63,110 nucleotides of DNA. It comes from Flavimaricola sp. (lineage in GTDB: Bacteria > Pseudomonadota > Alphaproteobacteria > Rhodobacterales > Rhodobacteraceae). Each line of letters begins with the position of its first letter. Within the stretch, counting starts at the first letter, position 1. The stretch covers positions 1 through 63,110 of the forward strand of contig JAHDDU010000015.1 in NCBI GenBank assembly GCA_020629175.1, in the 5' to 3' direction. This document shows, piece after piece, positions 16,309 to 24,672 of this stretch. The notes beneath the pieces are model-generated. The model had not been told where the DNA came from. It worked only from the letters and a program-made list of their open reading frames with translations, and ran no database searches. Position numbers and translations under genes: made by a program.

Positions 16309-16779
16309 ATGCGTACATCTACACTTGCCCCCCTTTATCGTTCATCTGTTGGCTTTGACCAAATCGCTGATTTGATGGACCGCGTAATGGCCAAAGACAC
16401 AAGCCACGCGAATTATCCCCCCTACAACATCGAGAAAACGGATGAAAATGGCTGGCGTATTTCCATTGCCGTGGCCGGTTTCTCGGACAGCGACCTCAAC
16501 ATTGAGGTGCGCGAGAACAATTTGCATGTGACAGCGTCAAAGTCTGACGACGACGGTGAAAACCGCACCTATCTGCACCGCGGTATTGCGACGCGCGCTT
16601 TTGAACGCCGTTTCCATCTTGCCGACCACGTCTCGGTGACGGGTGCAAGCCACGTCGACGGCATGTTGCACATCGATCTGGTCCGCGAAGTGCCCGAAGC
16701 ACTCAAACCTCGCCGGATTGAGATTGCCTCCTCTACAGGGACTGCGACTTCACTCGTAGAAGGCACAACCGCGAGCTAA
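16309..16779 (+). CDS. Small heat-shock protein, Hsp20 family
   Basis: The 156-residue protein has an alpha-crystallin domain (about residues 40-130): YNIEKTDENGWRISIAVAGF, LHVTASKSDDDGENRTYLHR and the C-terminal IDLVREVPEALKPRRIEI. Small heat-shock proteins hold unfolded proteins in oligomers. The start ATG at 16309 (MRTSTLAPLYRSSVGFDQIA, typical of IbpA-like proteins) has GGAGG upstream. The sigma-32 promoter makes heat induction very likely. Confidence 0.93.
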   Translation: MRTSTLAPLYRSSVGFDQIADLMDRVMAKDTSHANYPPYNIEKTDENGWRISIAVAGFSDSDLNIEVRENNLHVTASKSDDDGENRTYLHRGIATRAFERRFHLADHVSVTGASHVDGMLHIDLVREVPEALKPRRIEIASSTGTATSLVEGTTAS

Positions 16780-16786
16780 TTCTCTG

Positions 16787-16816
16787 GGGGTGCGCCGGTT
16801 TGCTCTGGCGCACCCC
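16787..16816. terminator. Hairpin terminator between hsp20 and the convergent fusion gene
   Basis: GGGGTGCGCC (16787-16796) and GGCGCACCCC (16807-16816) form a perfect 10-base-pair stem with a 10-base loop. It lies between the hsp20 stop and the stop of the convergent gene at 16817 and can serve both. There is no long U-run on either side, so it may act partly by pausing or transcript protection. Confidence 0.75.
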
Positions 16817-19480
16817 TCACCCCTTTACAGTTCTGACATTTGAACGGGACTTGCACTCCATCTTCATCTTTAGATCAGCCTTCCCTAACTGGTCGATCAT
16901 CAGTTTCACCATGATCGACACTGCGAACGAGGCTGTAATCGCAAGTAGAATTGCAAATGCTGGGCCTATGACCTCGTCCAGCGCCCAGACGTGCTTGACA
17001 AAGTGGACAATGAACGGATGTCCCAGGTACGCATAAAGCGTCGCCGCAGCGCAAATCTGCAACGCCACGACAAGCGGCCGCGCCGCAAATATGATGGGAC
17101 GCCAAAACATCAAAATGACTGACGCCGCAACAACAGCCACAGCTCCCCACGATGCCTGCGTCAACGCAAAGAGCGCGAGAGTGGCGGGAACGAGAGCCAG
17201 TGCTGTCCACCTCTGACGCGCGGTTTGCTCCATCGCAAACATCCAGCCTAGCAGGAACAGGGGCAGACACTCTGCCAATCCATGCCCCGCGAGATGCGGA
17301 ACAGGAAAGCCGAGCAATCGGTACTGTGACTCCGGAGGAACAAATCCCAATCCAGTTGGCATGAATAATGTGACCGCGTGTAGCCCCAATGCAAAAATCA
17401 GGGCGGCCAGAACGCATCTATGTGGATGCCCCGCATAAGCCTGACGCAACTTCGGGATCCAAGCCACAAGCGCGATAAGGAAAACGATTTGTACAAACAG
17501 GCTGACAAACCAATAAGGCCCGACGATCGACGAACTCGTGGGAACTGAATAGTTCGCGCTGAAAATCAGGTAGTTAAGCGGGACGCTGCCCTGATACAAA
17601 CCATAGGCGAGCAGTATCCCGAAATAGAGAGGAACAATTGGCCAAAGCATTTTGGTCAATATCTTGCGCCCATCGCCACGTAAAATGTGGCCCGCTTGAA
17701 AGCGGCACGCGGAATGCCCAAGCAGCAAAACCAACATCCAGGTCCCACCGTAGAGCGGCAAGTCAGTCGCATGCTGGGCGATAACATAGCTGATGGCAAA
17801 AACCCGCAAAATGACTTCCATATCAAGATGGGATTTTTGCCATTTGCCCGGACGCGAACGCGCAGGCGTCAGTGCCGTCAGCTCTCCCAATGTCATATTT
17901 TCCCACCCTCTCGGGACGCGGCCAAGTTGTCGTTCCAGCGCCATCTGAAACTGCAGGTAGCCGAGAGAGTCTCCACCAAGACTGTTGAATGAATCTTCTC
18001 GCCCAATCTCCGAACTCCGCGTCGCGGTGGCGAGGATCGCCCCCAGGTCGACGGACTCGGCTTTTGAAGCATCCAAGGCATCCTCGGCCACTAGAGCCGC
18101 CATGGCAGTCAGCGCTGCATAGTCGACCTTGCCGTTGGGCAAGCGCGGATGCTCCTCAATCGGCGCGGCAAAAACGTGTGAGAGAGGGAGGCCATAGGCG
18201 TCCATCACGTATCTTCGGGCGCGGACGGCGTCCTCGTCACTCGTTACGAAAATGACCAATCGCTCTTCTACAGACACGACGCGGGCGGCAAATCCTGCGT
18301 CCGTTAGATCGGCTTCGATCTGATCGAGACTGAGACGCAGACCAAAGAGTTTAGCAAACCGTTTCAGCCGCCCCTTAATTCGGAACAATCCATTGGGAAG
18401 GCGCTCAGCAATGTCACCGGTCGCCAGCTCAGTCACCCGCTTACCGTCCGACAAGTCCTTGGGTTCGCTTGCGTAGCCCATCATCACGTTCGGCCCAGAA
18501 TACACCAGCTCGCCAGCAACATTTTCTGCCACGATCTCTTGTCCGGATTCATCCCGCAAAGTCAAAGTGCCACCCGGCACCGCCATGCCAATCGTATCGG
18601 CGGCTTCAGGCAATGCCTCAGGCGGGACGTAAGAGATGCGCGGGGAGGCTTCGGTTTGGCCATACATCACGACCATGTCCCATCCCTGCACCTGACCAAT
18701 GTCATGAAACTTACGGATTGCGTGCGGCGCCAACCGTCCTCCTGCCTGTGTGACGTACCGCATCCCCTGCATCGGGAGCATTTCGGGATCAACTCGTTCG
18801 AGCAGCTCAAACTGATGCGGGACCAATGCCATGCTTGTTGCACCATGGCGCTCGACACAGGTTTTGAATTCGGGCTCGATCACGGAAAGCTTGGTCAAAA
18901 TCAACCTTCCACCAACCGCTAGATGCGAGTTCAGGACGGAGAGCCCGTACGAATAGTACAATGGCAATGTCACCAACGCCCGTTCGTCTGGGGTCAGATG
19001 CAGATATTCCGAAATCGAAACAGCATTTGAATGAATATTCTCGCCCGAGAGCTTCACCAGTTTTGCTTCACCCGTACTGCCCGACGTCGACAACAGAACC
19101 CGGACGTCAGGGTGTGGCGCAACGGCAGCTGGGTTGGGAACGTGGTCAAGGTTCAAATCCTCGCCTTGTTCACTACATCGAATCCGCAAGACTGGTGCAA
19201 AGCGTTGAACGATCGGGCTTTCTTCGCCGAGTGTATGCGGCTCTGCCAGAACCACCGCCAAGTCCGCACGTAAGCATCCCAGATACGCAGAGATCGCTTC
19301 AATGGTAGAAGGCATTTCCAGCGCTACCAATGCGGGGCCATCGTGCCCCAGAGCCTCACGTAGGCTCGCGGTCCAGGCATCAGCCAGGTCCAAAAGATCA
19401 GCGTATGAGTATGAGTCGCCATCGCCGCATACAACTGCGGTTGCCCCCAAATGGGTGGTAAAATCTTTCCAAAAAAGCAC
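16817..19480 (-). CDS. Adenylation - carrier - acyltransferase-3 fusion protein
   Basis: One 887-residue polypeptide joins three modules. Residues 1-455 are an AMP-forming adenylation domain: STSGSTGEAK (131-140), MYGQTEASPRISY (272-284), ATGDIAE (353-359) and the catalytic lysine in LPNGKVD (Lys-451). Residues 475-540 are an acyl/peptidyl carrier with the phosphopantetheine serine in LGGDSL (Ser-505). From about 551 to the end is an acyltransferase-3 (OafA-like) domain of about ten membrane helices with the conserved early His (YVIAQHATD, His-570). The likely job is to activate an acyl or amino acid, load it on the carrier and transfer it across the membrane to a glycan or lipid. The start is GTG with a weak ribosome-binding site. 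Confidence 0.88.
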   Translation of the reverse strand: MLFWKDFTTHLGATAVVCGDGDSYSYADLLDLADAWTASLREALGHDGPALVALEMPSTIEAISAYLGCLRADLAVVLAEPHTLGEESPIVQRFAPVLRIRCSEQGEDLNLDHVPNPAAVAPHPDVRVLLSTSGSTGEAKLVKLSGENIHSNAVSISEYLHLTPDERALVTLPLYYSYGLSVLNSHLAVGGRLILTKLSVIEPEFKTCVERHGATSMALVPHQFELLERVDPEMLPMQGMRYVTQAGGRLAPHAIRKFHDIGQVQGWDMVVMYGQTEASPRISYVPPEALPEAADTIGMAVPGGTLTLRDESGQEIVAENVAGELVYSGPNVMMGYASEPKDLSDGKRVTELATGDIAERLPNGLFRIKGRLKRFAKLFGLRLSLDQIEADLTDAGFAARVVSVEERLVIFVTSDEDAVRARRYVMDAYGLPLSHVFAAPIEEHPRLPNGKVDYAALTAMAALVAEDALDASKAESVDLGAILATATRSSEIGREDSFNSLGGDSLGYLQFQMALERQLGRVPRGWENMTLGELTALTPARSRPGKWQKSHLDMEVILRVFAISYVIAQHATDLPLYGGTWMLVLLLGHSACRFQAGHILRGDGRKILTKMLWPIVPLYFGILLAYGLYQGSVPLNYLIFSANYSVPTSSSIVGPYWFVSLFVQIVFLIALVAWIPKLRQAYAGHPHRCVLAALIFALGLHAVTLFMPTGLGFVPPESQYRLLGFPVPHLAGHGLAECLPLFLLGWMFAMEQTARQRWTALALVPATLALFALTQASWGAVAVVAASVILMFWRPIIFAARPLVVALQICAAATLYAYLGHPFIVHFVKHVWALDEVIGPAFAILLAITASFAVSIMVKLMIDQLGKADLKMKMECKSRSNVRTVKG

Positions 19481-19504
19481 TTTGTAACCCGAAACTAGGT
19501 ATTG

Positions 19505-19519
19505 TTAAAAAAATGTTAG
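19505..19519. promoter_or_regulatory. Near-match CtrA box (TTAA-N7-TTAG)
   Basis: TTAAAAAAATGTTAG differs from the CtrA consensus at one base of eight. It lies 25 bases upstream of the fusion gene (minus strand). The surrounding 19481-19649 gap is AT-rich and holds the promoters of this gene, but no clear -35/-10 pair. The match is weak evidence on its own. Confidence 0.25.
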
Positions 19520-19649
19520 GTCGTAGAAATTCGTCTTCAAGTAGCATTAACCTAGGGTCAAAACACCCGGAAATACAAGTTAAAATTCAATTGTATGACA
19601 TTGGCTGCTCTCAGCAGCACAACACGAACGGCAAAAACTCCGCAGGTTT

Positions 19650-22463
19650 TTAGTGTGCTTCAGCCCACGTATCTCCCCGGCCAGCATCTACTGACAGCTG
19701 AACATCCAGTTTTACAGCGGGGTTCGCGGCGTTCTCCATGACGTCTCGGGCGGCATCAATTAGCGCGTCCGCGGCGTCTGCTTGAACCTCGAAAATCAGC
19801 TCGTCATGCACCTGCAAAAGCATTTTGGCAGGAATGTCTGAAATCGCGTCATCCATCCGCACCATAGCCCGCCTGATCACGTCCGCCGCCGTCCCCTGAA
19901 TTGGAGCGTTGATCGCCGCGCGCTTGGCAAACCCTGCGTGCGGGCCCTTGGCATTGATCTCGGGCGTATTGATCTTGCGTCCGAACAGCGTCTGCACATA
20001 GCCTCGCTCTTTAGCAAAAGCGACGGTGTCATCCATATAGGCCCTGATCCCCGGGAAGCGTTCGAAGTAACGGTTGATAAAGCCCTGCGCTTCATCCCGT
20101 GGAATCCGCAAATTTCGCGCCAGACCAAAGCCCGAAATACCGTAAATCACTCCAAAGTTAATCGCCTTGGCCTGCCGCCGAATATCCGGTGTCATTTCAT
20201 CCAAAGGGACATCGAACATTTCGCTCGCAGTCATTGCATGAATATCCTGCCCGTCCCTGAACGCTTGTTTCAGTGCATCAATCCCGGCTATGTGCGCCAA
20301 AATCCGCAGCTCGATCTGGCTGTAATCAAGGCTAACCAGAACCTTGCCCTCGTCCGCCACAAAGGCTTCACGGATGCGCCGGCCTTCTTCGCTACGTACG
20401 GGGATGTTCTGCAAGTTCGGATCGGTACTCGCCAAACGCCCGGTGTTGGCCCCGGCGATGGAATACGATGTATGCACGCGCCCAGTGTCGGGGTTGATAT
20501 GCTCTTGCAATGCGTCGGTGTAGGTGGACTTCAGCTTGCTCAACTGCCGCCAATCGAGGATACGCCGCGGCAGATCGTGGATCGTGGCCATATCCTCTAG
20601 AATATCGGCCCCGGTGCTCCATGCGCCCGTCTTGCCCTTCTTTGGCAACTTCCCATCGGGCAGCGTTAGCGACATCTCATCAAAGAGCACTTCGCCAATT
20701 TGCTTGGGCGATCCTACGGCAAACTCACGGCCGGCCAGCTCGTAGATATCCGCCTCCAGCCCCGCCATCTTTTGGGCAAAGGCGTTGGACATCCGGCTGA
20801 GCGTGTCGCGATCCACTTTTATCCCTGCCATCTCCATCCGGCCCAGAACCGGCACCAGCGGGCGTTCCAGTGTTTCATACACTGTCGTGACACCCACCTG
20901 ATGCAGCTTGGGCTTGAACATTTGCCACAGGCGCAACGTGACATCCGCATCTTCGGCGGCATATTTCACCGCATCTTCAATCGGCACACGGTCAAAAGTT
21001 ATCTGGCTCTTGCCCGTCCCCAAGAGCGTTTTGATCTCAACCGGCTTGTGGCCCAGATACTTCTCGCTCAGCAAATCCATGCCGTGATTGTGCAGCCCGC
21101 CATGCATCGCATAGGACATAAGCATCGTGTCATCGATGGGCGCCACTGCGATCCCGTTGCGCGCAAATATCTTGGCGTCATATTTCATATTCTGCCCGAT
21201 CTTGAGGATCGCCGGATCCTCAAGCACCGGTCTTAGCATCGCCAAAGCCTCCTCCAGTGGCATCTGGCCCTCGGCCAGATCATCGCCACCAAACAGATCA
21301 TCCCCGCGCGCCGCTTTATGGATCAGCGGCACATAGCAGGCATGCCCTGCATCAACGCAGAGGCAGATGCCCACCAGATCGGCGGTCATCTCATTCAGCC
21401 CCGTCGTCTCGGTATCGACCGCAACATGGCCCACCTCAACAATCCGGTCGATCCACACCTGCAACGCCGCCGCATCGCGCACGCAGTCGTATGTTGCCTC
21501 TTCGAACGGCACAGCTTTTGGCGCCTCAGCCTCTCCGACCGGGGCCTGCACCTCGATCACAGGCGCTTCGGCGCCGAGCTTGTCCGCGATCCGCTTGGTG
21601 ATGGTCCGGAATTCCATCTCGGCGAGAAACCCCAATAGCACGTCAGGATCCGGCTCCCTCAGCTCCAAATCATCGAGCGAAAAATCCAACGTCATCTCGT
21701 GATCCAGCGTTACCAGCCGCTTGGAGAGCTCAATCTGATCCCGCTTTTCTATCAACGTTTCGCGCCGCTTGGGCTGCTTTATCTCACCCGCCCGGTCGAG
21801 CAGAGTTTCCAGATCACCAAACTCGTTGATCAGCAGGGCCGCCGTCTTGATCCCGATGCCCGGCGCGCCTGGCACATTGTCAACGCTGTCACCCGCAAGC
21901 GCCTGCACGTCCACCACTCGCTCGGGGCCAACGCCAAACTTTTCTTCAACACCCTCGCGGTCGATCCGCTTGTTCTTCATAGGGTCCAGCATCTCAACGC
22001 CATCGCCCACCAACTGCATCAGGTCTTTGTCCGACGACACGATCGTCACCCGCCCGCCCGCTTCACGCGCCTGACAGGCCAGCGTCGCAATGATATCGTC
22101 AGCCTCAAAGCCCTCCATCTCTTCACACGCGATGTTGAAGGCGCGGGTTGCATCGCGGGTCAGCGGGATCTGCGGGCGCAAATCTTCGGGCATTGCCTCT
22201 CGGTTGGCCTTGTACTGGTCGTACATATCGTTGCGGAACGTGTGGCTGCCCTTGTCAAAGATCACCGCCAGATGTGTCGCAGCATCGGGCCCTGTGTTCC
22301 CTTCAATGTACTTCTGCAGAAGGTTGCAAAACCCAGAGACCGCCCCAACGGGCAGCCCGTCGGATTTGCGCGTCAAAGGCGGCAGCGCGTGATAGGCCCG
22401 AAAGATAAAGGCTGACCCGTCAATCAAATGCAGATGACATCCCTTGCCAAAATCGCCAGCCAT
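19650..22463 (-). CDS. polA: DNA polymerase I
   Basis: The 937-residue protein has all three domains: the 5'-3' exonuclease (LIDGSAFIFRAYHALPPL; helix-hairpin-helix VDNVPGAPGIGIKTAALLI), an intact 3'-5' proofreading domain (VAVDTETTGLNEM with the metal-binding Asp and Glu) and the polymerase with motif A (DYSQIELRILAHIAG), motif B (RRQAKAINFGVIYGISGFG) and motif C (LLQVHDELIFEV). It fills gaps in repair and removes Okazaki primers. The ATG at 22463 has AGAGGGA upstream; the TTG two codons earlier is less likely. Confidence 0.97.
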   Translation of the reverse strand: MAGDFGKGCHLHLIDGSAFIFRAYHALPPLTRKSDGLPVGAVSGFCNLLQKYIEGNTGPDAATHLAVIFDKGSHTFRNDMYDQYKANREAMPEDLRPQIPLTRDATRAFNIACEEMEGFEADDIIATLACQAREAGGRVTIVSSDKDLMQLVGDGVEMLDPMKNKRIDREGVEEKFGVGPERVVDVQALAGDSVDNVPGAPGIGIKTAALLINEFGDLETLLDRAGEIKQPKRRETLIEKRDQIELSKRLVTLDHEMTLDFSLDDLELREPDPDVLLGFLAEMEFRTITKRIADKLGAEAPVIEVQAPVGEAEAPKAVPFEEATYDCVRDAAALQVWIDRIVEVGHVAVDTETTGLNEMTADLVGICLCVDAGHACYVPLIHKAARGDDLFGGDDLAEGQMPLEEALAMLRPVLEDPAILKIGQNMKYDAKIFARNGIAVAPIDDTMLMSYAMHGGLHNHGMDLLSEKYLGHKPVEIKTLLGTGKSQITFDRVPIEDAVKYAAEDADVTLRLWQMFKPKLHQVGVTTVYETLERPLVPVLGRMEMAGIKVDRDTLSRMSNAFAQKMAGLEADIYELAGREFAVGSPKQIGEVLFDEMSLTLPDGKLPKKGKTGAWSTGADILEDMATIHDLPRRILDWRQLSKLKSTYTDALQEHINPDTGRVHTSYSIAGANTGRLASTDPNLQNIPVRSEEGRRIREAFVADEGKVLVSLDYSQIELRILAHIAGIDALKQAFRDGQDIHAMTASEMFDVPLDEMTPDIRRQAKAINFGVIYGISGFGLARNLRIPRDEAQGFINRYFERFPGIRAYMDDTVAFAKERGYVQTLFGRKINTPEINAKGPHAGFAKRAAINAPIQGTAADVIRRAMVRMDDAISDIPAKMLLQVHDELIFEVQADAADALIDAARDVMENAANPAVKLDVQLSVDAGRGDTWAEAH

Positions 22464-22499
22464 GATCAAATCCCTCTATCGCGTCCTATGAGGTGTGCC

Positions 22500-22967
22500 A
22501 TGATCCGAAGTTCTCTGCCAGTTATCATCTGCCTGTTTCCACATTTTGGAGCCGCGCAAACCGCTCAGACCTGCGAGACTAGACCAGGCAGCCTGTCCAA
22601 CTGCGTGCGCGTGCTGGCCTGCATCGGTGATGGCGGTCTCTATCTCGACGGAGAGGCGCGCGGCTGGGACCAGGGCACACTGGAGGTGACCCGTTCAGAC
22701 GGGGTTCGCTGCACCGGGCGTTGGAATTCAGACGGCCCTCTCGGGACGGGCGTGGCTGAACTCACTTGCGAGGACGGGCTGACAGGCGGCGTCGTATACT
22801 ACAATCAAGACAACGAAACAGGCACTGTCATCGGCCAGGGCCAGGACAGCCTAGGCCGCCAGATTGAGGCATGGTCCGGCCTGAACGTCCTTCAGTTCCT
22901 AAGCGAAAGCGGGAAACCCCAAGAGGCGCGTCTGCCTTGCAGCCCGGCCCCGCTATTTCTTAGCTAG
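22500..22967 (+). CDS. Small exported protein, function unknown
   Basis: The 155-residue protein has a signal peptide ([20 protein letters not shown]) and a Cys-rich beta domain ([20 protein letters not shown], then [20 protein letters not shown]). At least four cysteines follow the signal, suggesting periplasmic disulfides. I do not recognise a family. It is divergent from polA by 36 bases, and its 3' end overlaps the convergent zf-CHCC gene by eight bases. Confidence 0.7.
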   Translation: MIRSSLPVIICLFPHFGAAQTAQTCETRPGSLSNCVRVLACIGDGGLYLDGEARGWDQGTLEVTRSDGVRCTGRWNSDGPLGTGVAELTCEDGLTGGVVYYNQDNETGTVIGQGQDSLGRQIEAWSGLNVLQFLSESGKPQEARLPCSPAPLFLS

Positions 22968-23145
22968 ACGCCTTGTCTGCCATGTCCTCGTGGACATAGC
23001 GCGCATCGCAATAGCCACACTCCACATAACCGGTGTCTTTGGGAATGCTCAACCACACGCGCGGGTGCCCCAGCGCGCCCTCGCCCCCATCACAGGCCAC
23101 GCGCCATGCGCTGACAATCTTGGTCTCGGGGGCTGGAATGCTCAT
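22960..23145 (-). CDS. Zinc-finger CHCC (Tim10/NDUFS6-like) protein
   Basis: The 61-residue protein has the zf-CHCC ligand set: Cys in RVACDGG, His in [10 protein letters not shown] and the pair [10 protein letters not shown]. The family includes mitochondrial complex I subunit NDUFS6 and small bacterial homologues that bind one zinc. The sequence is complete. Its stop TAA overlaps the convergent exported-protein gene. A complex I link would be by homology only, since no nuo genes lie in this window. Confidence 0.88.
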   Translation of the reverse strand: MSIPAPETKIVSAWRVACDGGEGALGHPRVWLSIPKDTGYVECGYCDARYVHEDMADKASS

Positions 23146-23241
23146 CTGTCGGGCCTATCTGCTTGCTACGTGCCGCATGGCACCTTAACGACGCTTTTAG
23201 CCCATGCAATCGCGCGGGAAAAGACGCGAAAGAACGATGAT

Positions 23242-24174
23242 TTGACCCAAAACGCCATCACCATCACCGGCCTGCGCAAAACCTATGCGCCCTCTGCAAA
23301 ATCTCCGGCCAAAGAGGCGCTCAAAGGCATCGATCTGACCATCCCGCGTGGATCAATCTTTGGTCTCTTAGGCCCCAACGGCGCGGGCAAATCCACCACC
23401 ATTAACATCCTTGCAGGCCTCGTGAACAAAACAGCCGGTCAAGTGGAGATTTGGGGCTTTGACCAAGACAAGAACCCGCGTCAGTCCCGCGCGGCTATCG
23501 GGGTCATGCCACAAGAGCTGGTGCTTGATCCCTTCTTCACACCGCGCGGTGCCCTTGATGTCCAAGCAGGGCTCTACGGCGTACCAAAACGGGACCGGCG
23601 CACGGACGAACTGCTCGAGCTCGTCGGCCTCTCTGATAAAGCGGACGCTTACGCCCGCTCTCTCTCTGGCGGCATGCGGCGGCGGCTCCTCCTCGCTAAG
23701 GCGATGGTCCACAGTCCGCAAATCCTGGTTTTGGATGAGCCGACGGCGGGCGTGGATATAGAACTGCGCAACATGCTCTGGCGCAACATTCGCAAACTCA
23801 ACGAGGAGCGCGGGATGACGATCATCCTGACCACCCACTACCTCGAAGAAGCCGAAGAGATGTGTGATGAGATCGCCATCATCAACCACGGAGAGGTCAT
23901 AACCCGCGACACGACTGCAAATCTGCTGGCCCGTGTCACGGGAAAAACGCTCGTCATCACACCCACGCAGCCTGTCGAGGACCTCATCTTGCCCGCCGGC
24001 ATCACCCTCGCACGTCGCGATGGAGCGCTCGCCTTCTCTTACGACCAATCCCGCTACACCGCGGGTGAAGTCCTCGACACAATCCGCACTATAGGGGTCG
24101 GCATCGCCGATGTGCGCAGCGAGGAGGCCAGCCTCGAGGACGTTTTTCTCACCCTGACCGCGACTACGCCCTGA
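23242..24174 (+). CDS. ABC transporter ATP-binding protein (ABC-2 type)
   Basis: The 310-residue protein has Walker A (LLGPNGAGKSTT), Q-loop (GVMPQELVLDP), signature (SLSGGMRRRLLLAKAM), Walker B (ILVLDEPTAGVD) and the H-loop (TTHYLEEAEE), in the layout of drug/polysaccharide ABC-2 ATPases. The frame is open far upstream but without an ATG near the conserved start; I placed it at TTG 23242 (LTQNAITITGLRKTY), which gives the usual family length. No permease gene lies next to it: downstream is a convergent HIT gene, so its partner must be elsewhere. Confidence 0.88.
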   Translation: MTQNAITITGLRKTYAPSAKSPAKEALKGIDLTIPRGSIFGLLGPNGAGKSTTINILAGLVNKTAGQVEIWGFDQDKNPRQSRAAIGVMPQELVLDPFFTPRGALDVQAGLYGVPKRDRRTDELLELVGLSDKADAYARSLSGGMRRRLLLAKAMVHSPQILVLDEPTAGVDIELRNMLWRNIRKLNEERGMTIILTTHYLEEAEEMCDEIAIINHGEVITRDTTANLLARVTGKTLVITPTQPVEDLILPAGITLARRDGALAFSYDQSRYTAGEVLDTIRTIGVGIADVRSEEASLEDVFLTLTATTP

Positions 24175-24282
24175 CTTCTTTGGGCCAATTACCCCCGCCG
24201 GAGGCCTCGGCCACTGCATCCCGAACACTTGGGTCCGGGCGTCGCGCCGCAACAAGATCAAAACAGAAATGCGCGGTAGCGC

Positions 24283-24657
24283 TCAGTTTTGCGAGCGTGG
24301 CGGCAACATCCGACCGAGGGGCTCTCCACCTAGGATATGCATGTGAAAATGCGGAACATCCTGCACACCGTGAGCACGCGTATTTGCAATCGCTCGAAAC
24401 CCCTCTTCAACGCCCTCACTGCGACACACCTCAGCGACCGCTGCAAAAAAACCGGCTTGCTCGGCCGCGCTTGCGTTCGCGGCAAAATCATCAAGGCTGA
24501 CATAAGAGCCCTTGGGGATCACGAGAACATGGACCTTCGCCTGGGGCGCAATATCGCGAAACGCCAGCGCGTGCTCGTTCTCGAACACTGTTGAGTTTGG
24601 GATCTCACCGCGCAGGATCTTGGCAAAAATGTTTTCGGGATCATAGTCAAAAGCCAT
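24283..24657 (-). CDS. HIT family (HinT-like) nucleotide hydrolase
   Basis: The 124-residue protein has the histidine triad in HFHMHILGG and the HinT-like start IFAKILRGEIPNSTVFE. HinT proteins hydrolyse nucleoside phosphoramidates such as AMP-lysine and are cytosolic dimers. The start has AAGGAG at the right distance, 15 bases after the glycosyltransferase stop, so it is cotranscribed with it. The 108 bases between its stop and the convergent ABC gene contain no clear terminator. Confidence 0.92.
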   Translation of the reverse strand: MAFDYDPENIFAKILRGEIPNSTVFENEHALAFRDIAPQAKVHVLVIPKGSYVSLDDFAANASAAEQAGFFAAVAEVCRSEGVEEGFRAIANTRAHGVQDVPHFHMHILGGEPLGRMLPPRSQN

Positions 24658-24672
24658 GGGAGAACTCCTTGA

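Noticed and set aside
19115-19180. A tRNA-like stretch on the plus strand (GGTGTGGCGCAACGGCAGC ... AGGTTCAAATCCTCGCC) resembling a D arm and T arm of tRNA-Pro or tRNA-Gly.
   Set aside because: It lies antisense within the intact reading frame of the adenylation fusion protein, directly before the STSGSTGEAK motif. The acceptor and anticodon stems do not pair, so it is a chance resemblance.
24164-24330. A minus-strand frame reading SDVAATLAKLSATAHFCFDL and ending at 24164 looks coding-like downstream of the HIT gene.
   Set aside because: It has no ATG, GTG or TTG in frame near its beginning and no ribosome-binding site; it overlaps the HIT end in another frame and the 3' end of the ABC gene. 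It might be a frameshifted remnant but cannot be supported.
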